Below, piece by piece: positions 45,685 through 56,200 of a stretch of DNA of 64,000 bases. The notes beneath the pieces are model-generated. The model searched no databases. It was not told the DNA's origin and saw only the letters and a program-made list of their open reading frames with translations. The stretch is taken from contig NZ_OY763421.1 of assembly GCF_963667555.1 (NCBI RefSeq), positions 2,249,562 through 2,313,561 of the forward strand. The letters run 5' to 3'. The position numbers were made by a program, and so were the translations under genes. The stretch's first letter is position 1; each line of letters opens with the position of its first letter. Source of the DNA: an uncultured Methanolobus sp. GTDB taxonomy: Archaea > Halobacteriota > Methanosarcinia > Methanosarcinales > Methanosarcinaceae.

Positions 45685-46266
45685 CTACCGCACGACCATG
45701 ATGCAATACACATCAGAGTAATTCTCAGGTGGTTCTGCAATAGTGCCGCTTACAGCACGCTCTTGCGGGTATCCTATATCCTCGTAGATGCAGAGCTTAC
45801 CTTCCACCCCCATGCCCCTGAGTAATGCCCCGACTTCCTTTACGCCAAAGTTATCAGCAGGCAACAGGAAAATATTCTTACCAAGACCAATCTCTCTGAT
45901 AAGGGCTTCTTTTGCAGGAGCCGGATCCCTGCCGTGTGCAGTTATCATTGCAAGTGTTGACATATCTACATGGAAACGAGCGCATGCAGCCTGTATGGAT
46001 GAGACACCCGTAACAACCCGATCCTTTTCGGTTGCAAATTTTCCAAGTCCTGAGAACATCGGATCGCCGGTTGAGAGTATAACCGCATCTTCCGGCAGGA
46101 GATGGAGATTCTTATAATCTTTGATAATATGAGTCTCACATTTGATGAACTCTTCAACAAGTTCAATGGAACGTTTTGAACCATATACAACAGGAGCATT
46201 GCTAATGACTCCTATGGCTTCCTGGGTCAACATATTCGGACCAACACCAACGCCCACGACAATCAT
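45685..46266 (-). CDS. cbiE: Cobalt-precorrin-7 C5-methyltransferase CbiE
   Basis: SAM-dependent methylation at C5 in the anaerobic cobalamin pathway. The 193-residue tetrapyrrole methylase has the N-terminal VVGVGVGPNMLTQEAIGVISNA, the ILSTGDPMFSGLG loop and VVTGVSSIQAACARFHVD. No CbiT (decarboxylase) domain is fused and none lies next to it. It starts 2 bases after the cbiD stop, so the two are one unit. Confidence 0.9.
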   Translation of the reverse strand: MIVVGVGVGPNMLTQEAIGVISNAPVVYGSKRSIELVEEFIKCETHIIKDYKNLHLLPEDAVILSTGDPMFSGLGKFATEKDRVVTGVSSIQAACARFHVDMSTLAMITAHGRDPAPAKEALIREIGLGKNIFLLPADNFGVKEVGALLRGMGVEGKLCIYEDIGYPQERAVSGTIAEPPENYSDVYCIMVVR

Positions 46267-46268
46267 AT

Positions 46269-47279
46269 TTATTCACCACTGTCCATCAGAACTGTGCCAT
46301 CTCTGTCAACAACAACAATGCGGGCGCCTTTTCCTTTCTCCACAGCCATATTGAATGCCTGCTTAAGACGTTCGTTTTGTGGATCGAGATCGAGCATTTC
46401 CACAACAGTGGCAAAGCCGCTTTCCTTTAGCATATCAGGATTACCCCATTTCAAAACAAGACCTGGGAGTCCACAGATAACCACATCACCATGTGCTGCA
46501 TCAAGAGCCTCTGATATGCGACTTCCTGCAAGTACAACAGTATGATCAGGGAAAAGCATAGTAGAATAACGAATACCAACCCTGCCGGTTGTAAGCACTA
46601 CCTTATCAGAGTGTCTGATGAGATCGCCTTTCATTTCACCAAGGTGATCGTTCCATGGCTCAACAAATCCCGTACTGCCAAGAATAGAGATACCGTCAAC
46701 GATACCAATACGGCTGTTCAGGGTCTCCTTAGCTATTTCCTTTCCACGAGGAAGATAAATAGTTACTTCAGCACCTTTTAATCCAAGTTCATCCACAGCC
46801 TCTTTGATGGATTCCCTTATCTGCTTCATGGGTCCAGGATTAATAGCTGGATGACCTTTTTTGGATTCAAGACCACTACGGGTTACAATTCCGATACCTT
46901 CGCCTGCATAAACAGTAATGCCTTCTGCTTCCCTTGCATCAGCAACGAATTCAAGACCCCTTGTGATATCAGATTCATGATCGTTATTCATCTTAACTGC
47001 AACAGCATGTCCCTTGCTTCCTGTGACATCCATTTCTGCTCTGAGTCCAACAGACGTTGGAACTGAAATATGGTTCACATCGCCGCCCAGGGAAAGAACA
47101 GCCGCCTTTGCAGCCATTGCCGCAGTGGTTCCGGTAGTATATCCTCGCTTTAATACAGAACCATCGCTCAGAACTACAAGAGTTCCATTCTTTATACCTT
47201 CTACAAGCTCTTCACGTGGCATTTTAGAACGATCCAGCCATTCGTCTGGAATTTTGGATTTGTTTACCGGGTCAATCAT
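46269..47279 (-). CDS. cbiD: Cobalt-precorrin-5B C1-methyltransferase CbiD
   Basis: Adds the C1 methyl group in the anaerobic pathway. The 336-residue protein shows the family N-terminus [22 protein letters not shown], then [12 protein letters not shown], the conserved [19 protein letters not shown] and [14 protein letters not shown] cbiMNQO importer downstream supplies its cobalt. It lies 41 bases downstream of mutL on the same strand, probably a chance neighbour. Confidence 0.94.
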   Translation of the reverse strand: MIDPVNKSKIPDEWLDRSKMPREELVEGIKNGTLVVLSDGSVLKRGYTTGTTAAMAAKAAVLSLGGDVNHISVPTSVGLRAEMDVTGSKGHAVAVKMNNDHESDITRGLEFVADAREAEGITVYAGEGIGIVTRSGLESKKGHPAINPGPMKQIRESIKEAVDELGLKGAEVTIYLPRGKEIAKETLNSRIGIVDGISILGSTGFVEPWNDHLGEMKGDLIRHSDKVVLTTGRVGIRYSTMLFPDHTVVLAGSRISEALDAAHGDVVICGLPGLVLKWGNPDMLKESGFATVVEMLDLDPQNERLKQAFNMAVEKGKGARIVVVDRDGTVLMDSGE

Positions 47280-47320
47280 CTCAGGTCAATTGTAAGTCAT
47301 ACTTTTAAAATCTACCGACT

Positions 47321-49387
47321 CTATCCGGTCCTTTTGAAGAGCTTTGCCAGTTCATCCTTCGTAAAAGAAATCATAGTCGGACGACCATGTGGACATGTGT
47401 ATGGATTGTTACAGTTCATGAGCTGACGTATGAGCTCTTCCATTTGTTTAGTATTGCACACGGCACCTGCCTTGATAGCTGCACGGCATGCCATGGTACT
47501 GCACAAAAGGTCATAGCGTTCAGTATCTTCCTTTACCCTGCCAACTGAAAGAAGGTCTGAGATTATATCATGTATAACATCAGTGTCCTCAAGTTTGCCG
47601 AAAATACTTGGAACAGTTGTCACAACATAACTCTTCGGACCGAATTCCGAGATAGAGAATCCCATTTTTTCCAGTTGTGGAATAAAATCCTCAATTATAG
47701 CTATCTCTTTCTGGCTCAGGTCAAGAGTGATCGGAGTGATCAGTTCCTGCCACCCCATGTCCTGCATCCTCAGCACCTGCTCATACATGATACGTTCATG
47801 CGCTGCATGCTGGTCAATAAGCACGAGCTTGCCATCCATTTCTGTAAGAATATAAAGATCGGCATACTGACCGAAGACTTTCACGCCCGATGGACTAAAT
47901 GAAGCTTTCAGTTCTTCTAATTTCTCCATCACTTCCGAAGTCACACTCGTCTGTAGCCTCTCACTTCTTTTTATGCGGCGTTGCGTATCTTTAGCAGGAT
48001 ACTGATATGGCTGCTTTTCCTCTTTGACAACATTTGTTTTTGACTTTTCAAAGGGTTCCTCACCAGAGATGATAATAGGAGACGAAGCCTCATAGTCTGA
48101 ACTTGGTTCACAAAGAGCCGGCCTTTCTGTCTTAGGAGGTTCAACATCGCGAGAATAATAAGATGAACTTGATGTTTTTGGAGATGCTACCTGTGCAGAA
48201 GAAACAGAAAACTCCGACGGCTTTTCAGACTCTACTGAATCATATGTTACTGGTTTGCCTTCTAAATTACTTGGAGAAGAAGACGAAGATGAAGTTAATT
48301 TTGTTCCGGAAATGTTTAACCGTGATTGAACTGGAACCTCCTTTTTTTCCAGTTGAACTTCAGGCACAAGAGAGTTCTTTGCGAGCGCTCCCTCTACGGC
48401 AGCTACGATCATAACACCAATCTCTTTTTCGTGGCTGAGCCTGACCTCTCTTTTTGCCGGATGCACATTCACATCAACGTTCACAGGATTAATTATGAAA
48501 TTAAGGAAAGCTGCAGGATAACGGCCTTTCGCCAGGAGTGTATAATAACCAAGTCTTACAGAATTGCTGAGCTGATTTGAATAAATAGGTCTGCCGTTGA
48601 TGAAAAACACCTGGAAATCCTTTCCGCTCCTTGTGAACTCTGGCTTTGATACATATCCTGAAATCATAAGGAGATCGGATTCATATTCCAGTGGAATAAG
48701 GGAACGTGCAACGTCAGCACCATACAAATGCACTATGCTGTCAAGCATTTTTACAGATGATGGGGAGCGGAGGTTTACTTTTCCATCAATAACAAGAGTA
48801 AAGGAAACATCAGGATGTGACAGGGAATTTCTTGACACGACATCGACAATATGGGCGATTTCTGTCCTTGCACTCTTGAGATATTTTCTGCGTGCAGGAG
48901 TACTATAAAAGAGATCATTGACAAGAATACTGGTTCCCACCGGAGTGCCGGTTGAAGTAATATTCTTGATGCCACTGGTATCGACCACGACCTTTGTGCC
49001 CTCTATCTCACCTTCCTGCCGGGTGACCAGTTCCACACGTGCAACGGAAGCAATGGAAGCAAGAGCCTCGCCCCTGAAACCCATTGTGAGAATGTTATCA
49101 AGGTCTTCTATTCGATTTATTTTGCTGGTGGCATGTTTTTTAAAGGCCATTGAAGCGTCAGTATGACTCATCCCTGTGCCATTATCCACAACAAGGATGC
49201 TTTTCGTGCCATACCCCCCTATTTCCACTCGAACATCGGTCGCATGGGCATCAATAGAGTTCTCAATAAGCTCTTTTACCACTGATGCAGGACGCTCGAT
49301 CACTTCTCCCGCTGCTATTTTATTGATAGTGGACTCGTCCAGTAATTTAATCCTTGAAGCCCTGATATCACATGATTCCTCAGTCAT
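47321..49387 (-). CDS. mutL: DNA mismatch repair protein MutL
   Basis: A 688-residue GHKL ATPase/endonuclease. The N-terminal ATPase has AAGEVIERPASVVKELIENSIDA and GFRGEALASIASV; the linker (about 350-500) is serine-rich; the C-terminal domain carries the nuclease motif DQHAAHERIMYE, matching DQHA-x2-E-x4-E, and CPHGRPT, so it should nick DNA. ATG 49387 has GGAAGTGGA upstream. The mutS gene lies upstream on the same strand but is separated by an MFS gene on the other strand. MutSL in mesophilic methanogens is thought to derive from bacteria. Confidence 0.95.
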   Translation of the reverse strand: MTEESCDIRASRIKLLDESTINKIAAGEVIERPASVVKELIENSIDAHATDVRVEIGGYGTKSILVVDNGTGMSHTDASMAFKKHATSKINRIEDLDNILTMGFRGEALASIASVARVELVTRQEGEIEGTKVVVDTSGIKNITSTGTPVGTSILVNDLFYSTPARRKYLKSARTEIAHIVDVVSRNSLSHPDVSFTLVIDGKVNLRSPSSVKMLDSIVHLYGADVARSLIPLEYESDLLMISGYVSKPEFTRSGKDFQVFFINGRPIYSNQLSNSVRLGYYTLLAKGRYPAAFLNFIINPVNVDVNVHPAKREVRLSHEKEIGVMIVAAVEGALAKNSLVPEVQLEKKEVPVQSRLNISGTKLTSSSSSSPSNLEGKPVTYDSVESEKPSEFSVSSAQVASPKTSSSSYYSRDVEPPKTERPALCEPSSDYEASSPIIISGEEPFEKSKTNVVKEEKQPYQYPAKDTQRRIKRSERLQTSVTSEVMEKLEELKASFSPSGVKVFGQYADLYILTEMDGKLVLIDQHAAHERIMYEQVLRMQDMGWQELITPITLDLSQKEIAIIEDFIPQLEKMGFSISEFGPKSYVVTTVPSIFGKLEDTDVIHDIISDLLSVGRVKEDTERYDLLCSTMACRAAIKAGAVCNTKQMEELIRQLMNCNNPYTCPHGRPTMISFTKDELAKLFKRTG

Positions 49388-49617
49388 TTTCCACTTCCTG
49401 TCCACGACAAACAAAGCCAATAAAGAAGATGATATATGCTATTCTCCAACCCATCACGGCAAAAATATCTTGTTGTTACTATTTTTGTGTTTTCATTGGA
49501 AAAAGCCCACATAACTATCTACTGTAATATGGCAACTTTGAAAAATTATGATTGACGAACAACAGAATTATATCATTTCATGCTATCAAAAAGCAACATC
49601 AAATAAGAAGGCTTTAC

Positions 49618-50799
49618 ATGGACAATTCCGGTAAACTAAAAAACATAGTTCCTTTGTTAGCTCTTTTGACCGCATTTCCCGCTTTTTCCACTGACATGAT
49701 ACTGCCGGCGATACCGTCACTTGCAGTACTATGGGACAAGCCACTATCAGTTGTTAATCTGATACTCATCGGCTTCTTTGTAACCTACGGATTCTCACTG
49801 CTCTTCTACGGACCAATATCTGACAGATACGGACGCAAGAAACCCCTGATAGCAGGTATCATCCTTTACATAATTGCCAGTGTCCTCTGCGCAATGGCCA
49901 ACAGTGCAACTGCATTGATAGCATTCAGAGTACTCCAGGCTGCTGGTGCTGCTGCCAGCGCATCCCTGTCCATGGCAATGACAAAAGACATCTTTTCAGG
50001 AAATGAAAGGCAGAGAATACTTGCATACATCGCTGTAATAATGGCGCTTGCACCAATGTTCGCACCAATTGTAGGTGGGTGGATACTTGCTTACATGACA
50101 TGGCACTGGATCTTCATTGCTCAGGGTGCAATGGGACTTATCGGTCTTCTGGGCGTCATCAGAACACCGGAAACACTAAAAGAACCAACAATAGTTCCGA
50201 TATCAAAGGTTATGAACTCTTACGGAAACCTGCTGCTTAACACCAATTACGTGGTCATGGTACTTGTGATGTCCATCAGCCTGCTGCCGCTTTACAGTTT
50301 CATTGCCGGCTCTTCAGCCCTGTACATCAACGGATTCGGCATGACCGAGCAAACCTTCAGCTACTTCTTCGCATTCAACGCCCTTGCACTCATGGCCGGA
50401 TCGATGTCATGCCTGAAACTCACAGACAGGATAGATCCAAAACACCTGATGACAGCCGGCTTTGCAGGAATTGCTGTCGGAGCCGTACTAATACTAATAA
50501 TAGGACATTACGGACCCTGGGCATTTGCACTCCCAATGGCAATTATAACATATTCCATCGGCATCAGCAGACCTCCAAGCAACCACCTTGTACTCGAACA
50601 GGTGCACAAGGATGCCGGAGCTGCATCTTCCCTGCTCATATTCACATACTTCACCCTCGGTGCAGTAGGAATGTGGCTTGTCTCACAGGAATGGATGGAG
50701 CGCATGCAGATACTTGGAACCATCACCCTGATTTGTGGAGTAATTGTTTTTGCAGCATGGATGCTGTTGCAGAAAAGAGGACTCGGTTCTGGAAACTAA
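49618..50799 (+). CDS. MFS drug-resistance transporter, Bcr/CflA type
   Basis: A 393-residue, twelve-helix efflux protein with Bcr/CflA features: LTAFPAFSTDMILPAIPSL in helix 1, GPISDRYGRKKPLIAG between helices 2 and 3, RVLQAAGAAASASLSMAMTKD in helix 4-5. ATG 49618 has AAGAAGG upstream; the open frame continues 22 codons upstream without support. The gene lies between mutL and mutS on the opposite strand and appears inserted into what is elsewhere a mutS-mutL pair. Substrates unknown. Confidence 0.9.
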   Translation: MDNSGKLKNIVPLLALLTAFPAFSTDMILPAIPSLAVLWDKPLSVVNLILIGFFVTYGFSLLFYGPISDRYGRKKPLIAGIILYIIASVLCAMANSATALIAFRVLQAAGAAASASLSMAMTKDIFSGNERQRILAYIAVIMALAPMFAPIVGGWILAYMTWHWIFIAQGAMGLIGLLGVIRTPETLKEPTIVPISKVMNSYGNLLLNTNYVVMVLVMSISLLPLYSFIAGSSALYINGFGMTEQTFSYFFAFNALALMAGSMSCLKLTDRIDPKHLMTAGFAGIAVGAVLILIIGHYGPWAFALPMAIITYSIGISRPPSNHLVLEQVHKDAGAASSLLIFTYFTLGAVGMWLVSQEWMERMQILGTITLICGVIVFAAWMLLQKRGLGSGN

Positions 50800-50878
50800 A
50801 ATACAACAACCAGTCCAAAAGAAAATCAGAAATAACCTGGCCAGGAAAACTAAATCCTAAAATAGGTGCTTTCTGCAC

Positions 50879-53530
50879 CTATGACAATTTTCCTTTTAAT
50901 TCATTCAGTTTATTCAGTGCCTCTATAGGAGTCATTGAATTAAGATCCAGTTTTTTAAGTTCCTCGATCACCGGATCAGGAGCGCTTTCATTATAAGATG
51001 CATCCTGATCAAACAGTATGACCTGAGTATATTTGGCACTGCTGCGCTGTTTCTTTTTACTCCCCTTACGGTCCTCTTCACTCAGCATACACTCATCCTC
51101 AATATCCTCAAGGATCTCCTTTGCCCTTGAAGTGACTGCATGAGGAACACCGGCTATCCTTGCAACATGAATACCATAACTCCTGTCAGTTGCACCGGGA
51201 ACGATCTTACGCAGGAAGACAAGGTCATCGCCATCTTCCTTTACGGCAATATGGTAATTCTTAACACGTTTCAGGCTGGCTGCAACTTCTGTAAGCTGGT
51301 GGTAGTGAGTTGCGAAAAGTGACCTGACACCGACACGTCCTTTGTTGTGAATGTACTCAACAACTGCCTTTGCGATGCTGTAACCATCATAGGTACTTGT
51401 ACCCCTGCCGATCTCATCAAGCAGTACAAGGCTTTTAGGCGTTGCATTGTTCAGAATATTGGCAAGCTCAACCATTTCGACCATGAAAGTACTCTGGCCG
51501 CTTGCAAGGTCATCGAAAGCACCTACCCTTGTGAATACCCTGTCAACAATTCCGATGGAAGCATGGGATGCGGGTACAAAGGAACCTGACTGCGCCATGA
51601 CGACTATCATTGCTATCTGTCTCATGTACGTGGATTTACCTGCCATGTTCGGTCCGGTAATCAACTGGAACTGGTGTTCATTGCAATCCATCTCAGTGTC
51701 GTTTGGGACAAATCCGCCAGCAACCGTGCTTTCCACAACCGGATGTCTTCCATCCCTGATAAGCAACCTGCAGTCAGGAGTTATCGCAGGTCTTATGTAA
51801 TTGTTATTTGCTGCAACTTCAGCAAGGTTTGCAAGCACATCAAGTGTACCGATAAGATAAGCTGTTTCCTGTAACTCCCGTGAATGTGAGGCAATAATGG
51901 AATTGACCTCGGTCAGCAGCTCATATTCAAGTGCGGTCATTTTCTCATCAGCCGAAAGAATCGCACTCTCACGTTCCTTAAGTTCAGGAGTATAGAACCT
52001 CTCGGCATTGGTCATGGTCTGCTTCCTGATATAATCATCAGGAACCTGCGAGATATTGGCTTTTGTGACCTCAAGATAGTAGCCGAAAACCTTGTTATAA
52101 CCTACTTTCAGGGATTTGATTCCAGACCTGTCACGCTCTTTCTGCTGGAATTTCGCTATCCATTGCTTCCCATTCTTTGAAAGGTCGAACAGCTCATCAA
52201 GCTGCTCATTGTAACCTGACTTTATCATTCCTCCATCCCTTACACTGAGAGGAGGTTCTTCTACGATTGCGCTGTCAATGAGTTTTGCAAGCTCACCAAG
52301 TTCTGAGAAAGAAGAGAATTGGGTCGATATGCCCTCAAGCAATTCAATATCTTTACATTCCTGAAGAGAATCAATTAGGAGAGGAACGGATTCCAGGGAT
52401 CTTTTCAAGGACACAAGGTCTCTTGCATTGGAATTACCGTACATCACTCTTCCAACAAGACGCTCCATGTCCCTTACATAGGAAAGGTGTGCCCTTATGT
52501 CGAACCGCACAAGCGTATTATCATGAAGCCATGCCACTGCATCCTGCCTGTCGTTAATGGCATCTACTGAAATAAGAGGCTTGAGAAGCCACTTCTGTAA
52601 CTGTCTTCTGCCCATTGGGGTTTTAGTTTCATCAAGAACACCGATAAGGGAAGCATCGTTTCCTTCACCTCTGACATTCCTTACAATTTCCAGATTTCTC
52701 AGGGTGATGGCATCCAGAACCATGAACTCGGAATCAAAATAGGTCTTCAGAGTCTGAACCTGTGAGAGTTCCCTCATCTGAGTGTCTGTTGCATAACGCA
52801 ATGCTGCACCTGCAGAAGCAACTGCTTCCATAAGCTCGGTGCAACCCATGCCTTCAAGGGTTGATACTTTGAAATGCTCCATGAGCATTTTTTCAGCCAT
52901 TTTATGATCGAAAGCATCCTCGTTGAACTCGTGGGTAATTATCCTCAGTTCCCTGAGACGAGTGGTAAGATGAGTATCTTTTAGCAGAGATGGCGGCATG
53001 ATACATTCTGACGGACCCATGCGTGCAACCTCGCTTGCGATACGGTCATATGGTTCAGCATCAGTAAGCTGGGTAGTCAGGAACTCACCTGTGGAAATAT
53101 CCAGAAAGGACAGGCCGTATTCGCCTTTATCACCATACAGCGCCATGAGATAATTGTTGGAAGAGTCCGAGAACATGGAAGAATCCATAGCTGTTCCAGG
53201 AGTGACTACCCTTACGACTCCTCTTTTCACAACACCTTTGGCCTGTTTTGGGTCCTCAAGCTGCTCGCATATGGCAACCTTGTATCCTTTCTTGATAAGC
53301 CGGGGGAGATAATTATCGATAGCATGATATGGAATGCCCGCAAGCGGCATCTTTTCACCATCCTTATCCTTCCCGCGGTTTGTCAGGGTGATCTCAAGTT
53401 CTTTTGCAATCGTCTTTGCGTCTTCTCCGAATGATTCGTAAAAATCCCCCATCCTGAAGAATATGAGGGCGTCCTTATGCTCTTCCTTTGCTGCATAATA
53501 CTGTTGCATGGCAGGGGTTACTTTACTCAT
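50879..53530 (-). CDS. mutS: DNA mismatch repair protein MutS
   Basis: An 883-residue mismatch-binding ATPase. The N-terminal reading head FFRMGDFYESF carries the F-x-E wedge; the connector follows with MPLAGIPYHAIDNYLPRL; the ATPase has Walker A GPNMAGKSTYMRQ, STFMVEMVE and LVLLDEIGRGTSTYDG; the C-terminal end contains a helix-turn-helix. Length is normal for bacterial-type MutS. It starts at ATG 53530 and is in the same direction as mutL, 1.5 kb downstream. Confidence 0.96.
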   Translation of the reverse strand: MSKVTPAMQQYYAAKEEHKDALIFFRMGDFYESFGEDAKTIAKELEITLTNRGKDKDGEKMPLAGIPYHAIDNYLPRLIKKGYKVAICEQLEDPKQAKGVVKRGVVRVVTPGTAMDSSMFSDSSNNYLMALYGDKGEYGLSFLDISTGEFLTTQLTDAEPYDRIASEVARMGPSECIMPPSLLKDTHLTTRLRELRIITHEFNEDAFDHKMAEKMLMEHFKVSTLEGMGCTELMEAVASAGAALRYATDTQMRELSQVQTLKTYFDSEFMVLDAITLRNLEIVRNVRGEGNDASLIGVLDETKTPMGRRQLQKWLLKPLISVDAINDRQDAVAWLHDNTLVRFDIRAHLSYVRDMERLVGRVMYGNSNARDLVSLKRSLESVPLLIDSLQECKDIELLEGISTQFSSFSELGELAKLIDSAIVEEPPLSVRDGGMIKSGYNEQLDELFDLSKNGKQWIAKFQQKERDRSGIKSLKVGYNKVFGYYLEVTKANISQVPDDYIRKQTMTNAERFYTPELKERESAILSADEKMTALEYELLTEVNSIIASHSRELQETAYLIGTLDVLANLAEVAANNNYIRPAITPDCRLLIRDGRHPVVESTVAGGFVPNDTEMDCNEHQFQLITGPNMAGKSTYMRQIAMIVVMAQSGSFVPASHASIGIVDRVFTRVGAFDDLASGQSTFMVEMVELANILNNATPKSLVLLDEIGRGTSTYDGYSIAKAVVEYIHNKGRVGVRSLFATHYHQLTEVAASLKRVKNYHIAVKEDGDDLVFLRKIVPGATDRSYGIHVARIAGVPHAVTSRAKEILEDIEDECMLSEEDRKGSKKKQRSSAKYTQVILFDQDASYNESAPDPVIEELKKLDLNSMTPIEALNKLNELKGKLS

Positions 53531-53769
53531 GATGATTCACACAGAATTGGTGCTGCAAATTATCTGGCTGTTAGTATTTTTGTGTTTTGCATACCACACC
53601 TTTCAGATGAAGTACGAACATTGCTAACAGTGTAATATATAAAAGTGCCACATTAATTGTGAAAGTTTTTGGCAAAGTTGATATACAATTAACCTGAGAT
53701 GTATGGTTAGAAAGAAAAATAAAACAAAACAAACTTTGTTATTCTTTATTTCAATTTATGGTGGTACAA

Positions 53770-54402
53770 ATGAAAACACTTGCAAGAACTTTGATATTAG
53801 CTGTATCCGCAATGATGCTCTTTGCCGGAACAGCAGTAGCAGTTGATACAACTGTATCTTCTGGAGATACACTTGTGGTCAACATTACAAATCCAGTCAT
53901 ACTTGGCGTGACTGATACTTTAATCATTGATGGAACAGTCCTTATTGAAAATATGGGGCTCCTTACAAATTTAGGAACCATAACTGTTGAAAACGAAGGG
54001 GCTATCGTTATTGAAAATGGTGGAACTTTTGCAAACTACGGAACTGTTTATAACAGCGAAAATATAGAGATAAGTGGATTTTTGCAGAATTCCGGTGTTA
54101 TCGTATTCAATAATGGAAACATCAGTATCCTTCAGACCGGAGAACTGGATAATAGCGCTTACCTGGCAAACTATGGAAACATAACAAACCACGGAATTTT
54201 CAGCAACCATAATACAATACAAAACTATGGTACAATCAATTTGTATTATGATGGAACCCATTCCGGAATGGAAAATGTTGCTCCTATACCTGTTAACATT
54301 ATAGCTGATCCTAAACAGGAAATTCCTGAATTCCCTTCAGTAGCTATCCCAATAGCAGCAATAGTTGGTCTGGCGTTTATATTCCAGCGCAGAAAGAATT
54401 GA
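53770..54402 (+). CDS. Exported PEF-CTERM protein with short beta-helix-like repeats
   Basis: A 210-residue protein: an N-terminal signal peptide (TLARTLILAVSAMMLFAGTAVA), then a repetitive region of short asparagine/glycine-rich units (LTNLGTITVENEGAIVIEN, ANYGTVYNSENIE, YGNITNHGIFSNHNTIQN), consistent with a right-handed beta helix, then the tail IPEFPSVAIPIAAIVGLAFIF-QRRKN. This is the PEF-CTERM signal, which directs surface attachment by an archaeosortase. The start at 53770 has GGTGGT in front. It probably sits on the cell surface; the binding partner is unknown. Confidence 0.85.
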   Translation: MKTLARTLILAVSAMMLFAGTAVAVDTTVSSGDTLVVNITNPVILGVTDTLIIDGTVLIENMGLLTNLGTITVENEGAIVIENGGTFANYGTVYNSENIEISGFLQNSGVIVFNNGNISILQTGELDNSAYLANYGNITNHGIFSNHNTIQNYGTINLYYDGTHSGMENVAPIPVNIIADPKQEIPEFPSVAIPIAAIVGLAFIFQRRKN

Positions 54403-54484
54403 AAGAATTAAAAGATTTAAATTTACCATCAGATCTACCAGTTGTAATTGCACCTTGCTGGTGCAATTCCTACTTACCTTTTTT

Positions 54485-55165
54485 TTACTTCAGGATTTTG
54501 AGCATAGTGTTCCCACCCTTCTGGAATTCATAGCTGACTTTGTCCTCACTGACAACATGACCCTGTGAAACCAATTCCCCTATAATCTCATCCAGATGTA
54601 TGGACTTTCTTGAATTCAGATCAACCAGTGGAAATATCCTTACTTCCCCGGCAACCCTCAAAAGCTCATCAATTGCCTGAACATGAAAATCAAATGATAG
54701 TTGCTCCGAATACAAAAATAACAGGTGAGATACAAGAGCCAGATCAAATGAATCGTCTGCAAACGGCAGTTCAGGCAACCCGCCTGCAACATACCTACCC
54801 TGCTTTTTACCGTCCTCAAAATCATCAAGGAACATATTCATGGAATTCATGCGAATTCCGCCCAGTTCTTCAACTGAAGATATGTTCTTCCAGATGAATT
54901 TGTCCTGGTTTGCTCTTGTCTGCTCCAGCACTTCTAAGTAAGTTTCATCGATCCTTTTCCGGATGGTTTCCCCGTCTGCCTCATAGATCGGATCAACTGA
55001 AATAACCGCTTTGCCTTTCCTGTTCATTTCACAGTTAAAACTTGCAGGACCATCACCACAACCCAGAATGGACTTGTTCAGGTCTTCGCCTGTAAGACTG
55101 AACATGTCAACATATTCCTGAAAAGAGCGTCCCCATGGAACAACATTCTGGTACTGGACTGACAT
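54485..55165 (-). CDS. SAM-dependent methyltransferase-like protein
   Basis: A 226-residue class I methyltransferase-type protein. The SAM-binding motif I is ILGCGDGPASFN, motif II region VISVDPIYEADG, and the acidic LPFADDSFDLALVSHLLFLY is motif IV. Substrate unknown. The motif I sequence (GCGDGP) is close to the canonical glycine-rich loop. A small membrane protein gene ends 21 bases upstream on the same strand, so the two may form a unit. Confidence 0.8.
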   Translation of the reverse strand: MSVQYQNVVPWGRSFQEYVDMFSLTGEDLNKSILGCGDGPASFNCEMNRKGKAVISVDPIYEADGETIRKRIDETYLEVLEQTRANQDKFIWKNISSVEELGGIRMNSMNMFLDDFEDGKKQGRYVAGGLPELPFADDSFDLALVSHLLFLYSEQLSFDFHVQAIDELLRVAGEVRIFPLVDLNSRKSIHLDEIIGELVSQGHVVSEDKVSYEFQKGGNTMLKILK

Positions 55166-55186
55166 GATTATGCATTAGATTTGAAA

Positions 55187-55573
55187 TTATTTAGCATTCT
55201 GCATCAGCGCATAACCCATCCCTATAGTGTATATCGGCATGGAAAGATACCTCATCCCAATGTCAGTAAAGTACTGGGTCACTGACATCTGGAAGAATCC
55301 ACCATACACCATCGAAAGGTCAAGTGCAAGATTGACAACCAGCCATATCAGACCAAGAACGATTCCCTCGTTCCGATAATCAGATTCAACACCCCTGAAA
55401 TACCTCACTGCAAGAACCACGCCTACAAGCGCACCTGTAACTACCATGATGGATTTGAAGAATGTCTCATCGATTGTGAAATTTCCCTGTTGGTCAACGA
55501 ATGCGAAGGATACTATAAAAGGAACCAGCCACACGATCAGTCCGTAAAGGAACATTTTGAGATATTTGTTCAT
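55187..55573 (-). CDS. Small four-helix membrane protein
   Basis: A 128-residue membrane protein with four helices (FLYGLIVWLVPFIVSFAF, SIMVVTGALVGVVLAV, GIVLGLIWLVVNLALDLSM, LSMPIYTIGMGYALM). Short conserved charged loops: RYFRGVESDYRNEG. Unknown role; similar proteins appear in methanogens. It precedes the methyltransferase gene by 21 bases in the same direction. Confidence 0.7.
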   Translation of the reverse strand: MNKYLKMFLYGLIVWLVPFIVSFAFVDQQGNFTIDETFFKSIMVVTGALVGVVLAVRYFRGVESDYRNEGIVLGLIWLVVNLALDLSMVYGGFFQMSVTQYFTDIGMRYLSMPIYTIGMGYALMQNAK

Positions 55574-55723
55574 TTTAACTCCCCTTTGAGAGAATATCTG
55601 GATTCAAATGGGATATAAAGTTAGTGTTCTTATTGAAGAAATATTCTCACTTTGATATGCCAGAATTTTGAATAAAATTAAATATACAAATACCATATTT
55701 TATACAGAAGTTTCAAGAACATA

Positions 55724-56176
55724 ATGGAGTACATCTGCCAAATGAATATAAAGATAGTTTTAATAGTACTGCTCTGCGGATTGATGACCATTGCTGCATT
55801 TACTTCCTACAATGAAAATCGCAGTGAAAGTGTTAGCAGCAATCAGGAAGATTCCTGGCCGGATAGACAACTAATTCCACTTGGGTTTTATGTCAACAAC
55901 TGGGATGATACGAACCATACTATCCAGATAGAAGTATTTGACATTAATGAAACTCCGATATTTGATGAAGAGTATAATCTTGAATCAAATACACATGCAA
56001 ATAGTACCAACATCACAACAGTCGGTGGAACATACATATTCAAAGCTACACTTGATCATAACATCACAGAAAAATATGAATTTACCATGGGTATTTATGA
56101 AGGCCCGGTAGACATCAACATCGATCATTCAAATGATTCAGGAGCTTCAATTGTTTTTGGATATATGGTAGAATAA
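55724..56176 (+). CDS. Small exported protein of unknown function
   Basis: A 150-residue protein with an N-terminal hydrophobic signal or anchor (KIVLIVLLCGLMTIAAF) and an extracellular beta-sandwich-like domain rich in Asn and acidic residues (LIPLGFYVNNWDDTNHTIQIEV, TYIFKATLDHNITEKYEFTMG). Several N-x-T/S sites could be glycosylated. ATG 55724 lies about 25 bases after TTTATA, fitting a leaderless transcript; ATG 55742 with GGAGT is the alternative. Confidence 0.7.
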   Translation: MEYICQMNIKIVLIVLLCGLMTIAAFTSYNENRSESVSSNQEDSWPDRQLIPLGFYVNNWDDTNHTIQIEVFDINETPIFDEEYNLESNTHANSTNITTVGGTYIFKATLDHNITEKYEFTMGIYEGPVDINIDHSNDSGASIVFGYMVE

Positions 56177-56200
56177 AAAGAAAGAGAAAAATCTCTTTCT

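Noticed and set aside
53770-54402. Asparagine/glycine-rich repeats considered as a CRISPR-like or satellite repeat in DNA
   Set aside because: The repetition is at protein level (beta-helix-like) with variable DNA; spacing is not regular.
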